Positions 17,664-27,090 are shown, counted from the first letter of the stretch. The stretch: DNA of 64,000 bases from Verrucomicrobiota bacterium (GCA_016235595.1 JACRJX010000048.1:186001-250000), one strand, 5' to 3'. Program-made: numbers and translations. The notes: a model not told the origin generated them from the sequence alone.

Positions 17664-18641
17664 TCAGGGTTGATCCACACGAGTCAGTCGGTCGAGTTTC
17701 CCGGCAAGGAAACACCGGACGTTTTCCAATGACGATTCCGCCATCCTGCGATTGGCCTCGCGGGTGTTGGAGCCGACGTGCGGCGTGAGGACAACGTTCT
17801 CCAGCTTGCGCAGATCCTTGTCCGGCCGCGCTGGCACATACGGTTCCCGCTCGAACACATCCAGCGCCGTGCCCGCGAGCCTGCCGGAGGCGAGTGCGTT
17901 GTAGAGCGCCTCCTCGTCGAGTAGCGCACCACGGGCGGTGTTGATGAGCATCGCGCCGGGTTTGAGCCACGTCAGCCGTGCCGCGTTGACGAATCGCTGC
18001 GTGTTCGCATTCGCCGGCAGGTGCACACTGACAATATCTGCGGCGCGGAAAAGCTCCTCGGCGTCGGTCGTGAAGCGCTCGACGCCAAAACGTGCCGGCG
18101 GCTCGGCGGGCTTGTTTCGACTGCAAGCGATGACCTTCATGCCGAAACCGAAGTGCGCAATCGAAGCCACACTGTGGCCGATGCCGCCAAAGCCGAGGAT
18201 GCCGAGTGTCTTGCCACGAAGCTCCGTGCCCACCTCGGCGGCAAACTCGCCCTTGCGGAACCGTGTTTCCAACTGGACGATCTTCCGCGCCAAGCAGCCC
18301 ATCAGCCATATCGAGTGCTCGGCGACGCTGATGTCGAGCACGCCGGGCGTGTTGGTGACAACGATGCCGTGCTGACGCGCGAGCAGTTTGTCGACGCTGT
18401 CGTGGCCTACGCCGAATCGGGCGATGATCGCGCCGTTCTTCCTGCCGAGCGCCTGGTACAGCGGGCCACGATACGGCGCCACACCGACGATGACCGCGCG
18501 CACGTCATGCGAAATGACCGCGGCGGTCAGCGCCGTCTCATCTGGCGGAGCTGGTTCGCAACGCACATCTTTCGCGGCTTGGAAAACCTCCCCGGCTTTC
18601 CGAAACTCCAACTCCGAGACCAGAATCGTTTCGGTGTTCAC
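17664..18641 (-). CDS. D-isomer-specific 2-hydroxyacid dehydrogenase
   Basis: 325 residues of the D-2-hydroxyacid dehydrogenase family (SerA/GhrB-like). NAD-binding GILGFGGIGHSVA near residue 150; catalytic Arg in NTARGALLDE (about 236), Glu in DVFEREPY (about 263) and His in LTPHVGSNT (about 287). It would reduce glyoxylate, hydroxypyruvate or tartronate semialdehyde, or oxidise a sugar acid. Its start codon overlaps the stop of the aldolase gene by 4 bp (ATGA), so aldolase and dehydrogenase probably act in sequence: the aldolase releases an aldehyde or 2-oxoacid and this enzyme disposes of one product. Confidence 0.88.
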   Translation of the reverse strand: MNTETILVSELEFRKAGEVFQAAKDVRCEPAPPDETALTAAVISHDVRAVIVGVAPYRGPLYQALGRKNGAIIARFGVGHDSVDKLLARQHGIVVTNTPGVLDISVAEHSIWLMGCLARKIVQLETRFRKGEFAAEVGTELRGKTLGILGFGGIGHSVASIAHFGFGMKVIACSRNKPAEPPARFGVERFTTDAEELFRAADIVSVHLPANANTQRFVNAARLTWLKPGAMLINTARGALLDEEALYNALASGRLAGTALDVFEREPYVPARPDKDLRKLENVVLTPHVGSNTREANRRMAESSLENVRCFLAGKLDRLTRVDQP

Positions 18642-19396
18642 GCCTTTCGGGCCTTCAACATCGTGCGGCAGCCTTCGCGCACGAACGATGTGTCTATGCC
18701 GCAGGGCACGAACAGGAATCCTTGCGAGAGGCGGTTGGACACGTCGGCAGGATCCACCGGCGCAACGTGAATGCCCGGCGCGACCTTGTGGCGGCGGCAG
18801 GCGGCAAGGATGACTTGCTGCGCCGCGAGCACGTCGGGATGCTGCAATTGGCCGGGAATTCCCATCGAGGCCGACAAATCATACGGGCCAATCAGGATCG
18901 CGTCGAGGCCCGGCGTCGCCAGAATGGCATCCACCTGTTTGACGGCGCTGATGTGTTCGAGCATTGCCACTACCAGCACTTCGCGGTTGTGGTTGCTGTA
19001 ATACTCATCGAAATTCCGGCCGAAACCGGTCGCGCGGCACAGCGCCGCGCCTCGAACGCCTTCAGGCGGGAACTTCGCGATGGCCACGGTTTGCGCAGCC
19101 TCGGCGGCCGTGTTCACCGACGGCACGATGATGCCCGCCGCGCCCATGTCGAGCACCTGTTTGGCGAGCACCATGTCGCACGCGGGCAAACGCGCCATCA
19201 GTTCGCAGTCGGTGCCTTTCACGGCGAGCGCCATGTGGTAGAAAGTCTCAACGTTGATCGCCGTGTGTTCCATGTCGGCGACGAGAAAATCGAAGCCTTC
19301 CCCGGCCATGATCTCCACGACCGCCGGATGACCGGTCATGACCCAGCCGCCAATCGCCGGCTGGCCCTTGCGAATCTTGTCTTTGGTTTTGCTCAT
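18638..19396 (-). CDS. HpcH/HpaI-family aldolase (2-keto-3-deoxy sugar acid aldolase)
   Basis: 252 residues of the class II pyruvate aldolases. Arg in MARLPACDMVLAKQ, metal-ligand region VAMLEHISAVKQVDAI, and the IGPYDLSASMGIPGQ loop are typical of RhmA and GarL, which split 2-keto-3-deoxy-rhamnonate or -glucarate to pyruvate plus an aldehyde. Start chosen at ATG 19396, preceded by GAAGAG; an ORF extension of 14 codons upstream is disregarded. With rhamnulokinase nearby, rhamnonate is an attractive substrate, but the ACS transporter would also suit a uronate-derived acid. Confidence 0.85.
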   Translation of the reverse strand: MSKTKDKIRKGQPAIGGWVMTGHPAVVEIMAGEGFDFLVADMEHTAINVETFYHMALAVKGTDCELMARLPACDMVLAKQVLDMGAAGIIVPSVNTAAEAAQTVAIAKFPPEGVRGAALCRATGFGRNFDEYYSNHNREVLVVAMLEHISAVKQVDAILATPGLDAILIGPYDLSASMGIPGQLQHPDVLAAQQVILAACRRHKVAPGIHVAPVDPADVSNRLSQGFLFVPCGIDTSFVREGCRTMLKARKA

Positions 19397-19457
19397 ATAC
19401 TCTTCGTGCCAGTTGTTGCCGGCCTGCGTCCACTGCAATCCGCTGCGGCGAAGGTCG

Positions 19458-21953
19458 TCATTTGATTTCCACCACGCCCCATGCCTCGATCTGCGGCAGT
19501 GTCAGCCGCACACAGTCGTCGTGACGTTCCGGTTTCAGCGTCACGGGCTTCCGGCCCGGTTGGAGCCAGGTTGCCGAGGCGACCTTGCCCCAGCGTTGCG
19601 GTTGCAGCAGCGTCAGCGTCACGTTCCGGTAAGTCTCGGCGCGTTCACCGTTGGCCGCGAGGTTCCAGTTGACGAGATGAATTGCCGCCGAACGTTTTAC
19701 CCGGTTCACACGCGGGAAGGCGTAAACTCCCTCCGGCGCCTCGAGGCGCAGCAGTTCCATGCCGCGCAGTTTTGTGGCCGCCGCGAGGTCGGCGGATGGC
19801 GGAAGGAAGCGCACCAGTCCCGACTCGCGCGCGGCCTGGATCGTTTTCTGGTCCTCCTTGCAGAACGAGTCGGCTGCGCTGAACTGCACCACCATTCGCA
19901 TGGCGCGCAGATCGGCGGCGCGCACCGGCACGCGGGCGTATTGGCTCGCGCCGAGGATCAGATGGAAAGGAATCTGCTGCCGGGTGAGCTGTTTGCAGAA
20001 TTGCAGGAGTGAGCCTTTGCCGGGCGCGTCGGCGTTGGCAAGCACGCCCACCTCCGCCGCGGACTCATGGTCGTCGAAGATCGCTTTGTGTTCGTGAATG
20101 AAATCGTAGAGATCGCCGTATTGCTCGCGCGTGCCGAAGTAACGCGGCTGGATGCCCGTGGCGTCGCTGCCCATGTAGATGTCCCACGGCACGAGGTGAA
20201 GCTGGCCCAAAGCGCAGGTTGTGGCGAGCGCCGCGCGCGTCCGGGCCGTGCTGCGCGGGATGGGGGAGACGACCTGCGACATGCCAAACGCCTCCGCGGC
20301 TTTCGCGGCGAAAACGTATTCAGCTTCCGTCTGGTAGTCGGCGTTTTGCGAGGATTCACCAGTGAAAAAATCCACCACATCAACGCCGCAGAGGTTGTGA
20401 TGAGCGTGAAGGTTGATCAGCAGCGCGTTGACCGAAACGGGGACGTATTTTTTCGGCGACCATTCGTCGAGGTGGCGGCGGAACTCGCGAAAGAACGTCC
20501 TCATGCTCTCGACCTGGAAGTCCGTGAACTGCGGCGTCAGCGGCAACTCGCGGAACTTCTCCTTGTAGGTTGCCGCATCGGGCACCCCATTGTGCTTCAA
20601 ATGCTCGCGGTAATCGAACGTGGTGATATCGGTGACACCGAGCTTCCGCAGTTCCTCGGGCGGGCAGCGTTTCTTCAACCACTCGCGGAAACCGGCGCGG
20701 CAGTGCTCGCAAAAACAGGCGGCCCCGTTGAGCACCCAGCTTGCGTTCATGGCCCAGTCGTCCACGTGCAGCATGTCCACGCCGGCGTCCAGATGGCGCT
20801 TGGCAGCTTCGAAGAACAGCTTGCGGAAGGCGGGATGGTTGCAGCAGCCGGTGAACGTCTTCGGGCCGAACGTGACCATCCACGACGGTGTGTTCTTGTT
20901 GCCGTCGAGATCCTCGTGCCGGCCCGACGTGTCGCCGCGCGCGGAACGGTTTGTCGTCGAGTGCTCCTGGCCCTGGAGTCCATTGAGCGTGCCCTGATAG
21001 CCGATGCCCATGCCCTTGATCTGCTGGATGAAGTTTGTCCCCGTGCCATAGACCCACAGGCATTGCGTCGTGTGGAACGATTCCATTATGGCGGGCGCTT
21101 GCTTGTTCTTCTGCCAGCGTGTCGAGAAGGGGATGTCCGATCGCTTCAACTGGAACCGGTGTGTTTTTGCCGCCGGACGAGCGAGATCGAACACCATCGC
21201 CGGCTGCGCTTGCTTCGCGGAGGCAACGTCGGCGTCGAAGATTTCGCGGACGGCTTTCTCGTCGAGCGGCCCGCCAAAGATGCGCGCGCGGTCGAGCCAG
21301 CCGTTGAACGGTCGGATGCCGCCAAACGTGCCGAGCACCAGATCTCCACGCGCGGCGGCTTTGTGCTCCGCGCGCGACTTCTCTGCGCAGAGCACAAGCG
21401 GCCGGTCCAAGCCGCCGATGTAAGCGCGCACGTTCTCCGGTCCGACGACGACGGCTGTGAAGCGCCAGCGGTCTTCCAGTTTCTCCCGCGTCTTGCCAGT
21501 GAGGTTATACGGCACCTTGCTCGCGCCCGGTCCCAGCGCAAGTGACACGCCGCCCGCGGCGGGCAGCAAATCCCAAGCGTTGTCCTTCGACAACAACCGC
21601 GCGCTCGACCCGTGCGCCAGCGGGCTTTGACGCGACCAGAGTGTGATGGTGAACGTGTCGAGCTTGTCGAGCGCTTCGTTTCGGAACACCACGGTACCGC
21701 CAGCTGGCGGCTCCTTCGCGCCTGCGCCGCCGTGACGCGACGCCGCCGTCAAGTCGAGGCAACGACCGAACGGCCCAAGATCGTAGCCCGCTTCCTCGCC
21801 GGGTGCATAGACCTTGAACTGTCCCGCGCCGCCGAGCGTGCCTGCGTTCTTCAGCCCGTCATCGAAATCAAAGGCGACAAGCGGCTTCTCAGCCGCGTCA
21901 GCCCAATAGCCGCAGAACAAAACGGCAGCCAGAATCCAAACAAAGCGTTGCAT
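19458..21953 (-). CDS. Exported glycoside-hydrolase-like protein with LamG-like N-domain
   Basis: 831 residues. A signal peptide (MQRFVWILAAVLFCGYWADA) is followed by a concanavalin-like LamG domain (about residues 23-225) and a large TIM-barrel-like region. The barrel region contains MLHVDDWAMNASWV, a Cys-rich FCEHCRAGFREWLKKRCPP insert resembling the zinc-cysteine cluster of GH42-type enzymes, and a trimerisation-like alpha/beta domain (AAEVGVLANADAPGKGSLL). A retaining clan GH-A enzyme is plausible, but I cannot assign the family or catalytic glutamates. Start at ATG 21953, with GGAAGAAAGAG upstream; in-frame extension is a shadow of the preceding URO-D gene, whose stop is 31 bp away. Confidence 0.65.
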   Translation of the reverse strand: MQRFVWILAAVLFCGYWADAAEKPLVAFDFDDGLKNAGTLGGAGQFKVYAPGEEAGYDLGPFGRCLDLTAASRHGGAGAKEPPAGGTVVFRNEALDKLDTFTITLWSRQSPLAHGSSARLLSKDNAWDLLPAAGGVSLALGPGASKVPYNLTGKTREKLEDRWRFTAVVVGPENVRAYIGGLDRPLVLCAEKSRAEHKAAARGDLVLGTFGGIRPFNGWLDRARIFGGPLDEKAVREIFDADVASAKQAQPAMVFDLARPAAKTHRFQLKRSDIPFSTRWQKNKQAPAIMESFHTTQCLWVYGTGTNFIQQIKGMGIGYQGTLNGLQGQEHSTTNRSARGDTSGRHEDLDGNKNTPSWMVTFGPKTFTGCCNHPAFRKLFFEAAKRHLDAGVDMLHVDDWAMNASWVLNGAACFCEHCRAGFREWLKKRCPPEELRKLGVTDITTFDYREHLKHNGVPDAATYKEKFRELPLTPQFTDFQVESMRTFFREFRRHLDEWSPKKYVPVSVNALLINLHAHHNLCGVDVVDFFTGESSQNADYQTEAEYVFAAKAAEAFGMSQVVSPIPRSTARTRAALATTCALGQLHLVPWDIYMGSDATGIQPRYFGTREQYGDLYDFIHEHKAIFDDHESAAEVGVLANADAPGKGSLLQFCKQLTRQQIPFHLILGASQYARVPVRAADLRAMRMVVQFSAADSFCKEDQKTIQAARESGLVRFLPPSADLAAATKLRGMELLRLEAPEGVYAFPRVNRVKRSAAIHLVNWNLAANGERAETYRNVTLTLLQPQRWGKVASATWLQPGRKPVTLKPERHDDCVRLTLPQIEAWGVVEIK

Positions 21954-21984
21954 GTTGATGCTCTTTCTTCCGATGTTCATTCCG

Positions 21985-23016
21985 TTATCCGCGCAAAGGA
22001 TATTGGCCAAACTCGTGACACGCGCGAACCATCGCGACGAAGTTCTGCGGGTCGCACGAGGAGTGGATGCTGTTGGACGACGTGAGAATGTAGCCGCCGC
22101 CGGGCGCGGCGTCGGCGATGGCCTGGCGCACGGCCTCACGCACCTGTTCCGGCGTGCCGTGCGGCAGCAGGTGGGCGCAATCAATATTGCCGGTGAGGCA
22201 CACCTTGTTGCCAACGAGTTGTTTGACCCTCTTCAACTCCATGCCGGCGACCGGCTCGATGGGATTGATACCGTCAGGTCTGGCGGAGACGATGTCGTCG
22301 AGGATGGGATAGAGATCGCCGTCAGAGTGCTTGATGCAAAGCGCGCCCTCATCGTGGATCATCTCGATCATGTCTGTCAGTGGCGGCAGGATGAATCGGC
22401 GGAACAGCTTGGGACTCATCATTGGCCCGTGGTTGCCTGCGTAATCGTCGCCGAGGATGATGACCTCCGCGCCGGCGCGGATCGCGCGCTGGATGATGCG
22501 CATGTTGCAGCGCAGCACCTTCTCCATCGTCAGCTCAACCAGTTCCGGCTCGGCGATGAGGTTCATCAGCATGGTGTCAAGGCCCATCAGGTAGGCCGAC
22601 CACATGAACGCGGCGCGATGGTGAAAGCAGATGGCGCGTTTGCCTTTGTAGCGCGCGACGAGGTCGGGCAGCCTGCCGAGCCGGTGCGGCGCGTCGGGGT
22701 CGGGCGGTGTGTAGGCGCACACATCCTCCAGCGTCGCAACCGGCCCGCGCAACGGATGCGCCACCGCTTCGGGACCGGGCAGGTAGCTCACACCCCATTC
22801 GTCGGTATAGGAACCGTCCGGGTTGTCACGCACCTTCTGGAACAACGCGCCGCAGCCGACGCAGTCCATGTCGAGCCGGTCCATGCAATCGGCGACATCG
22901 CGACAGCCTGGCACAGCGGCGCGGGCGACTGCCTCATCAACGACAAACTCAATGACGGGCACGCGGTCGGGCTGGCCGAGTTTGAGGGCCGTGTGGACAC
23001 GTTCGACGGAATTCAT
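21985..23016 (-). CDS. Uroporphyrinogen decarboxylase (URO-D) superfamily protein
   Basis: 343 residues of the URO-D/MtaA/CmuA TIM-barrel superfamily. Typical stretches are the N-terminal RVHTALKLGQPDRVPVIEF, GDDYAGNHGPMMSPKLFRRF, CIKHSDGDLYPILDDIV and GNIDCAHLLPHGTPEQV. It lacks the N-terminal Arg-rich substrate motif of true HemE and belongs with methyltransferase-like paralogues found beside glycan-degradation genes. A demethylase or methyl-transfer role on methylated sugars or cofactors is possible but unproven. First gene of a probable operon running to the MFS gene at 16383; promoter and palindrome lie just upstream. Confidence 0.8.
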   Translation of the reverse strand: MNSVERVHTALKLGQPDRVPVIEFVVDEAVARAAVPGCRDVADCMDRLDMDCVGCGALFQKVRDNPDGSYTDEWGVSYLPGPEAVAHPLRGPVATLEDVCAYTPPDPDAPHRLGRLPDLVARYKGKRAICFHHRAAFMWSAYLMGLDTMLMNLIAEPELVELTMEKVLRCNMRIIQRAIRAGAEVIILGDDYAGNHGPMMSPKLFRRFILPPLTDMIEMIHDEGALCIKHSDGDLYPILDDIVSARPDGINPIEPVAGMELKRVKQLVGNKVCLTGNIDCAHLLPHGTPEQVREAVRQAIADAAPGGGYILTSSNSIHSSCDPQNFVAMVRACHEFGQYPLRG

Positions 23017-23036
23017 CGGTGGTATAACTGTCTATT

Positions 23037-23050
23037 ACTGATATATCAGT
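23037..23050. promoter_or_regulatory. Perfect 14-bp palindrome, candidate operator
   Basis: ACTGATATATCAGT is self-complementary over all 14 bases. It lies 21 bp before the URO-D start codon and a few bases downstream of the expected transcription start of the promoter at 23061-23089. A dimeric repressor bound here would block the catabolic operon. No regulator gene is encoded in the window. Confidence 0.45.
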
Positions 23051-23060
23051 TTACCGATGA

Positions 23061-23089
23061 CTTATGCCTGTGAGCGCGAAGCATGTCAA
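23061..23089 (-). promoter_or_regulatory. Putative sigma70 promoter of the URO-D/aldolase operon
   Basis: Minus-strand TTGACA (perfect -35), 17-nt spacer, CATAAG (-10, 4 of 6 matches), placing the start point near 23054 and the palindrome within the first transcribed bases. Confidence 0.5.
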
Positions 23090-23197
23090 CGATGATTTCA
23101 GGTCGTCCATGCCCGCGGAAGGCACGCGTCTGCGCTCAGCCGTTTGTTGCGCCAAAGCGGCTGGTGCGGGCTCCCGGTATGGGTGACAGGGTTGCAG

Positions 23198-24664
23198 CTA
23201 CTTGCGCCAGCCCATCTCGACTTCCCGGATGACACTGACGCCGAGCTGTCTGAGGCGCGGCAATTGCGAGCGGACGCGCTGTTGTGCGGCGGCGGGGTCT
23301 TCGTGAATTCGCAGGGCGGCTTCGAGCAACGCGCCGGGGGTGGCTGGCTCATCAATGTCAAAAATCCAGTCGCGCAGGCCCAGTTCCTCCAGCATCCAAA
23401 CCTTGCGCCCGTTCTCGCTGAATTGCGGCATGAGCACCGGTGTGCCAAGGCTCAAGGCCATGATGACGGAGTGCATCTCCATGCTGACCACCGTCTGCGC
23501 GCGCCGGTAGAGGGAGTAGGCTTGCTCGGTGGTCCAAAACTTCTCCAGCTCGACGCACTTTTTCTGCGCGGAGGAGGAAAGTTTGGCGAAGATGTTCCGA
23601 TGCGCCGCTTCCACCTCGGACGCGACCTCAGGCGCGAGCACCACAGGCTCTCCGGTGCGGCGAATCCAATCTTCGATGAACTGCCGCATGCGGGACTGGA
23701 ACGCCTCCCCGCGTTCCGGGTTCATGGTTCCGGCCAACGGGCCTTTCTGGTCGGTGCTGCGGATGGTGACCGTGATGAAGCGGCCGTTCTGGAGGTTGTG
23801 CGCCTGCATGAACTGGTCGGCCCATGCGTCATCGAAACCATTGAAGAAGAAGGTTGTGTCCGGCCGCCAGCCGGAACGCGGGCAGAGCAGGTTTTGTTGG
23901 CGCAGATACTCCAGCGAATCGGGGTCGCGGCAATAGACAAAACGCGCGTCGCGGAACAACGGTTGGAAAATCAGGCTGGCCGGCCAGTCGAGCGCCTCGA
24001 AGGATTGGGCATTGATGCCGTAGGGAATGCCGTGCGCGCGGGCGATGAGCAGCGGCATGGCGAAACGCAGCGAGAACTTGTAAAGCTCGCGCACGCCCAT
24101 GCGGCCAAAGTTGAGCGTAGTGCCGGAGGTGAAGAGCACAAAGCCGGCGTCGGTGAAGGCGCGGGCGGCTTCCGGGTTGGTGCGCTGAAGCTCCTCCAGG
24201 GTCTCCTTCGGCAGGCGGTTGAGGATGTCATCCGCGACACGCGCGGCGATGCGGGCCGAGAGCGTGCCGTTCTCGAATCCGCGCAACTGGGATTCGCCCC
24301 ATCGCTGGTGAAACGCCCGCCACGCGGAACCGGGATCACCGTCCCTGGCCTTGGGATCGAGCCGGAGTTTGAACGGGTAGCCGATGGTTTTGCAGCCTGG
24401 AAGGTAACGCGGCAGGTAGTCGCGCAGCGTGCGGTAGTTATCCGTGTTTGTTTCCCGCGAGGTGATGACCACGCTCGGCAGACCGGGATGCGTCTCATGG
24501 ATGAGGCTGAGCAAGCCGGGCGTGATCGCGATGTCGCCGATGTTCTGCGTGCTCCACGTGAACGCAATCAGCAGGTGACGCTGGCCTGGCTGGGCTGGAT
24601 CGGCAGAGAGGCCGTTGCAGGTGAGGGCGAACAGGACGATGAGTATCGGAAGCTTCGTTTTCAT
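23198..24664 (-). CDS. Exported polysaccharide pyruvyltransferase-family protein
   Basis: 488 residues. A signal peptide (MKTKLPILIVLFALTCNGLS, then AD) precedes a PS_pyruv_trans-like domain: FTWSTQNIGDIAITPGLLSL near the N-terminus, TSGTTLNFGRMGVRELYKFS mid-protein, and VVSMEMHSVIMALSLGTPVL in the second half, the last matching the conserved R/MxHxxi.a...G.P segment. Family members normally add ketal-linked pyruvate to glycans in the cytoplasm using PEP, so export is odd. Start at ATG 24664; the 33 codons upstream have no homology. Gaps of about 180 bp on both sides suggest its own transcription unit. Confidence 0.7.
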   Translation of the reverse strand: MKTKLPILIVLFALTCNGLSADPAQPGQRHLLIAFTWSTQNIGDIAITPGLLSLIHETHPGLPSVVITSRETNTDNYRTLRDYLPRYLPGCKTIGYPFKLRLDPKARDGDPGSAWRAFHQRWGESQLRGFENGTLSARIAARVADDILNRLPKETLEELQRTNPEAARAFTDAGFVLFTSGTTLNFGRMGVRELYKFSLRFAMPLLIARAHGIPYGINAQSFEALDWPASLIFQPLFRDARFVYCRDPDSLEYLRQQNLLCPRSGWRPDTTFFFNGFDDAWADQFMQAHNLQNGRFITVTIRSTDQKGPLAGTMNPERGEAFQSRMRQFIEDWIRRTGEPVVLAPEVASEVEAAHRNIFAKLSSSAQKKCVELEKFWTTEQAYSLYRRAQTVVSMEMHSVIMALSLGTPVLMPQFSENGRKVWMLEELGLRDWIFDIDEPATPGALLEAALRIHEDPAAAQQRVRSQLPRLRQLGVSVIREVEMGWRK

Positions 24665-24843
24665 TTGTGGGTTCAGCGGGCAAGACCCAGTGTGAATTGA
24701 TGGAGCCGCGAGATCAATGGTGATTTCGCATCCGAGGGGACACCGGTGGACGGCGCGCTTCAAAGACGGATCGCGGGATTCTGGCCGGCCTGAAGTTTAC
24801 GGCGACAGAACCTTCGCTGGCAGGGCGCGATTTTCGCACCGTA

Positions 24844-26175
24844 TCACTGCGATTGCGCCACGTTCCACAGTGCAGCGAGGACGGCGTAGTTGCAGGCCCA
24901 GCCAAGATCGATTTTGCCGAAATCCACGCGTCTCAGCATCTCGCGCACGGCAGGTTGCACCTGGCGGACGAGTTCCGGCTTTTGAGAGAGGAGCGCGATC
25001 TGCCAGACCATCGCCGGCGTGGACAGCGCGATGGATTCGTAAAGGTTGCGCCGGCCGCGGAGCGTCGGCGGCGAGAGCCGGTTCATGTCGAACTTCTGCC
25101 ACAGGTCCATGATCGTGACATCCGAGTCCACGGTGACGCCGAGTGGCTGCAAGTAGGCGTTGGCGACTTCCTTCTTGGAGGCATCCTGCCACGATTCGTC
25201 GCCGAGCCAGTCGAGACTGCGCCAGGCTTTGAAGTAGGCGCAGGAAAGCATGTCCGCTGCCGTCGCCTCGATTTGCCGGCTGAGCATCGCCTTGCGCTCG
25301 GCGGACGGTTCGATGCGGCGCAGCGTCTCCATGCGGAGGATGTGCTGGTTCAGAAACAACGTGTAGCGATGCTCGCGGCTGCGGTTGATCTCCCTTGCCA
25401 GCAGCGCCCATCGCCGGCCGTTCTCGTCGCGGCCAAAACGATCGTATTCATCCTTCCAGTGCGCATTGCCCGTTACGTCGTGCGCCGCGGCGAGCATCAT
25501 CAATAGGAGCGTGGCTGTCTGCGGTTCCTGCCGGAGCATGGTGCCGCCTGCGTGCGCCGCGGTGCTGCCGTCCTCGGTCTGAATGGCCCACTGCGATTTT
25601 TCCAGACGCTGGATCACTTTGCCGATGATCTCACGGATGGATTCCTTTTCGGCCGGAGACGCAAGCCGGCTGTGATAATAGCGCCAAAGACCACACACGT
25701 AGAGGCTGTGCTGGTCGAGTGACGAATCCTTGTAGTAGCTCTTGCCATCGGCGGGATGCGGCCCGCGCGGCACGAATCCCTCCACCGGGCTGATCGTGCT
25801 CATGCGTTTGAGTCCGCGAAACGCGCGGCGGGCCAGATCGGCAAGATACGCGTCGTTGGTCGCTTCTGCCGCGTCGCAGAGCGCGAAGAGCAGCATGCTG
25901 GTTTGATAAGCCGGGTCCTCGATGCCCGAGCCGTAACCCCACGGCCGGTGTTCGCCCTGCACGCGTCCCTGCGCGACTTCGGCGGGGCTTTCCAGCACGG
26001 CGAGGCCGCGTGGGCCGTTGAGCCGTTTACCGTAGGCCAGATCGGTCGCGGGGCTGACGAAACCTTCGACATAGCCGCGGCATAGCGATTTCGTCTGCTC
26101 CAGCAGGTTTGTGTCGCCATGCGCGCTCGCTGCGAACAGGACCAGCATGGCGAGAAGATGACTCGGATGTTTCAT
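24844..26175 (-). CDS. Exported protein, likely (alpha/alpha) barrel, function unknown
   Basis: 443 residues with a signal peptide (MKHPSHLLAMLVLFAASAHG). The remainder is alpha-helical with repeated hairpin-like segments rich in Trp and Tyr (YQTSMLLFALCDAAEAT, DQHSLYVCGLWRYYHSR, SLDWLGDESWQDASKK), as in six-hairpin glycosidases or lyases (GH88/GH105/GH127-like). No catalytic motif is certain. It follows an esterase gene by 11 bp and is the last gene of the 33588-to-24844 co-directional group, so it probably acts on the same glycan. ATG 26175 is preceded by GAGCGG. Confidence 0.55.
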   Translation of the reverse strand: MKHPSHLLAMLVLFAASAHGDTNLLEQTKSLCRGYVEGFVSPATDLAYGKRLNGPRGLAVLESPAEVAQGRVQGEHRPWGYGSGIEDPAYQTSMLLFALCDAAEATNDAYLADLARRAFRGLKRMSTISPVEGFVPRGPHPADGKSYYKDSSLDQHSLYVCGLWRYYHSRLASPAEKESIREIIGKVIQRLEKSQWAIQTEDGSTAAHAGGTMLRQEPQTATLLLMMLAAAHDVTGNAHWKDEYDRFGRDENGRRWALLAREINRSREHRYTLFLNQHILRMETLRRIEPSAERKAMLSRQIEATAADMLSCAYFKAWRSLDWLGDESWQDASKKEVANAYLQPLGVTVDSDVTIMDLWQKFDMNRLSPPTLRGRRNLYESIALSTPAMVWQIALLSQKPELVRQVQPAVREMLRRVDFGKIDLGWACNYAVLAALWNVAQSQ

Positions 26176-26186
26176 GTTCCGCTCAA

Positions 26187-27044
26187 CTATTTGAATCCCT
26201 GCGCATGGAGCCAGAACAGTAGGTCGCCCATCCACGGATGGACCGTGCCCATCAAGCCGGTGCCGTGATCGCCGCGCTGATAGATGTGGAGTTCGTGCGG
26301 CACGCCGTGCCGCTGCAGTGCGGCGGCGAACAACAGGCTGTGATCCACGGGCACCATCTTGTCCTCGCCTGTGTGCCAGACGAAGCAGGGCGGCAGGCCC
26401 GCGTGCACCTGCAGCTCACTCGATGTCTTGCGGACGAGTGCGTCGTCGGGCGAGGCGCCGATGAGATTCCGCTGCGACGCGGCGTGCGGCTTGGTGATCA
26501 TGCTGATGACGGGGTAACAGAGGATCGCCAGATCGGGCCGCGGGCTCACGCGTTCGGCGTTGTCTGTTGATGCGACCTCGCCGTCCTCAGGCCGGTTGAT
26601 CAACGTCGAAACCAGATGTCCACCGGCGGAGAAACCCATCACGCCGATGCGGTTCGCCTCAATCTTCCACTGCGCGGCATTTTTGCGCACATGGCGCATT
26701 GCCTTCACCGCGTCCTGCAATTGCGCGGGATATCGGTAGCCAGCGCTGCCGAGTCGGTAGCGCAACACGAAGACGGTGATGCCCTGTTCGTTGAGCCAGC
26801 GGGCAAACGGGTCGCCCTGTCCCTCATAGATTCCGGAGTAACTGCCTCCGGGGATGAGCACCATCGCCGCGCCATTGGCCTTGGCGGGCAGATGCGGTGT
26901 GAGCGTGGGGATGTCTTTCGCCGTCGTGCCGAGTGCGCCGGGGGCGCCCTGCGGCCAGAGCGTGATCGGAGGCTCGCCGGCGTTTAACGCAACCAATGAG
27001 ACAAACAACAAGGCGGTCAAAAACGAGAGTTTGGCTTTCATCAC
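26187..27044 (-). CDS. Exported alpha/beta hydrolase (xylan-esterase-like)
   Basis: 285 residues with a signal peptide (MMKAKLSFLTALLFVSLVAL). Oxyanion segment VLIPGGSYSGI, nucleophile Ser in MGFSAGGHLVS (near residue 140), acid in HTGEDKMVPVDHS and His in YQRGDHGTGL complete a Ser-Asp-His triad. It resembles BD-FAE/acetyl-esterase proteins that remove acyl decorations from plant or algal polysaccharides. The context of propeller hydrolases and lyases supports de-esterification of a polysaccharide outside the cytoplasm. Confidence 0.8.
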   Translation of the reverse strand: MMKAKLSFLTALLFVSLVALNAGEPPITLWPQGAPGALGTTAKDIPTLTPHLPAKANGAAMVLIPGGSYSGIYEGQGDPFARWLNEQGITVFVLRYRLGSAGYRYPAQLQDAVKAMRHVRKNAAQWKIEANRIGVMGFSAGGHLVSTLINRPEDGEVASTDNAERVSPRPDLAILCYPVISMITKPHAASQRNLIGASPDDALVRKTSSELQVHAGLPPCFVWHTGEDKMVPVDHSLLFAAALQRHGVPHELHIYQRGDHGTGLMGTVHPWMGDLLFWLHAQGFK

Positions 27045-27090
27045 TCCCGCTTTGTTTACCAGATAACGAGTGCGGCAGGAAGCCTGACAG

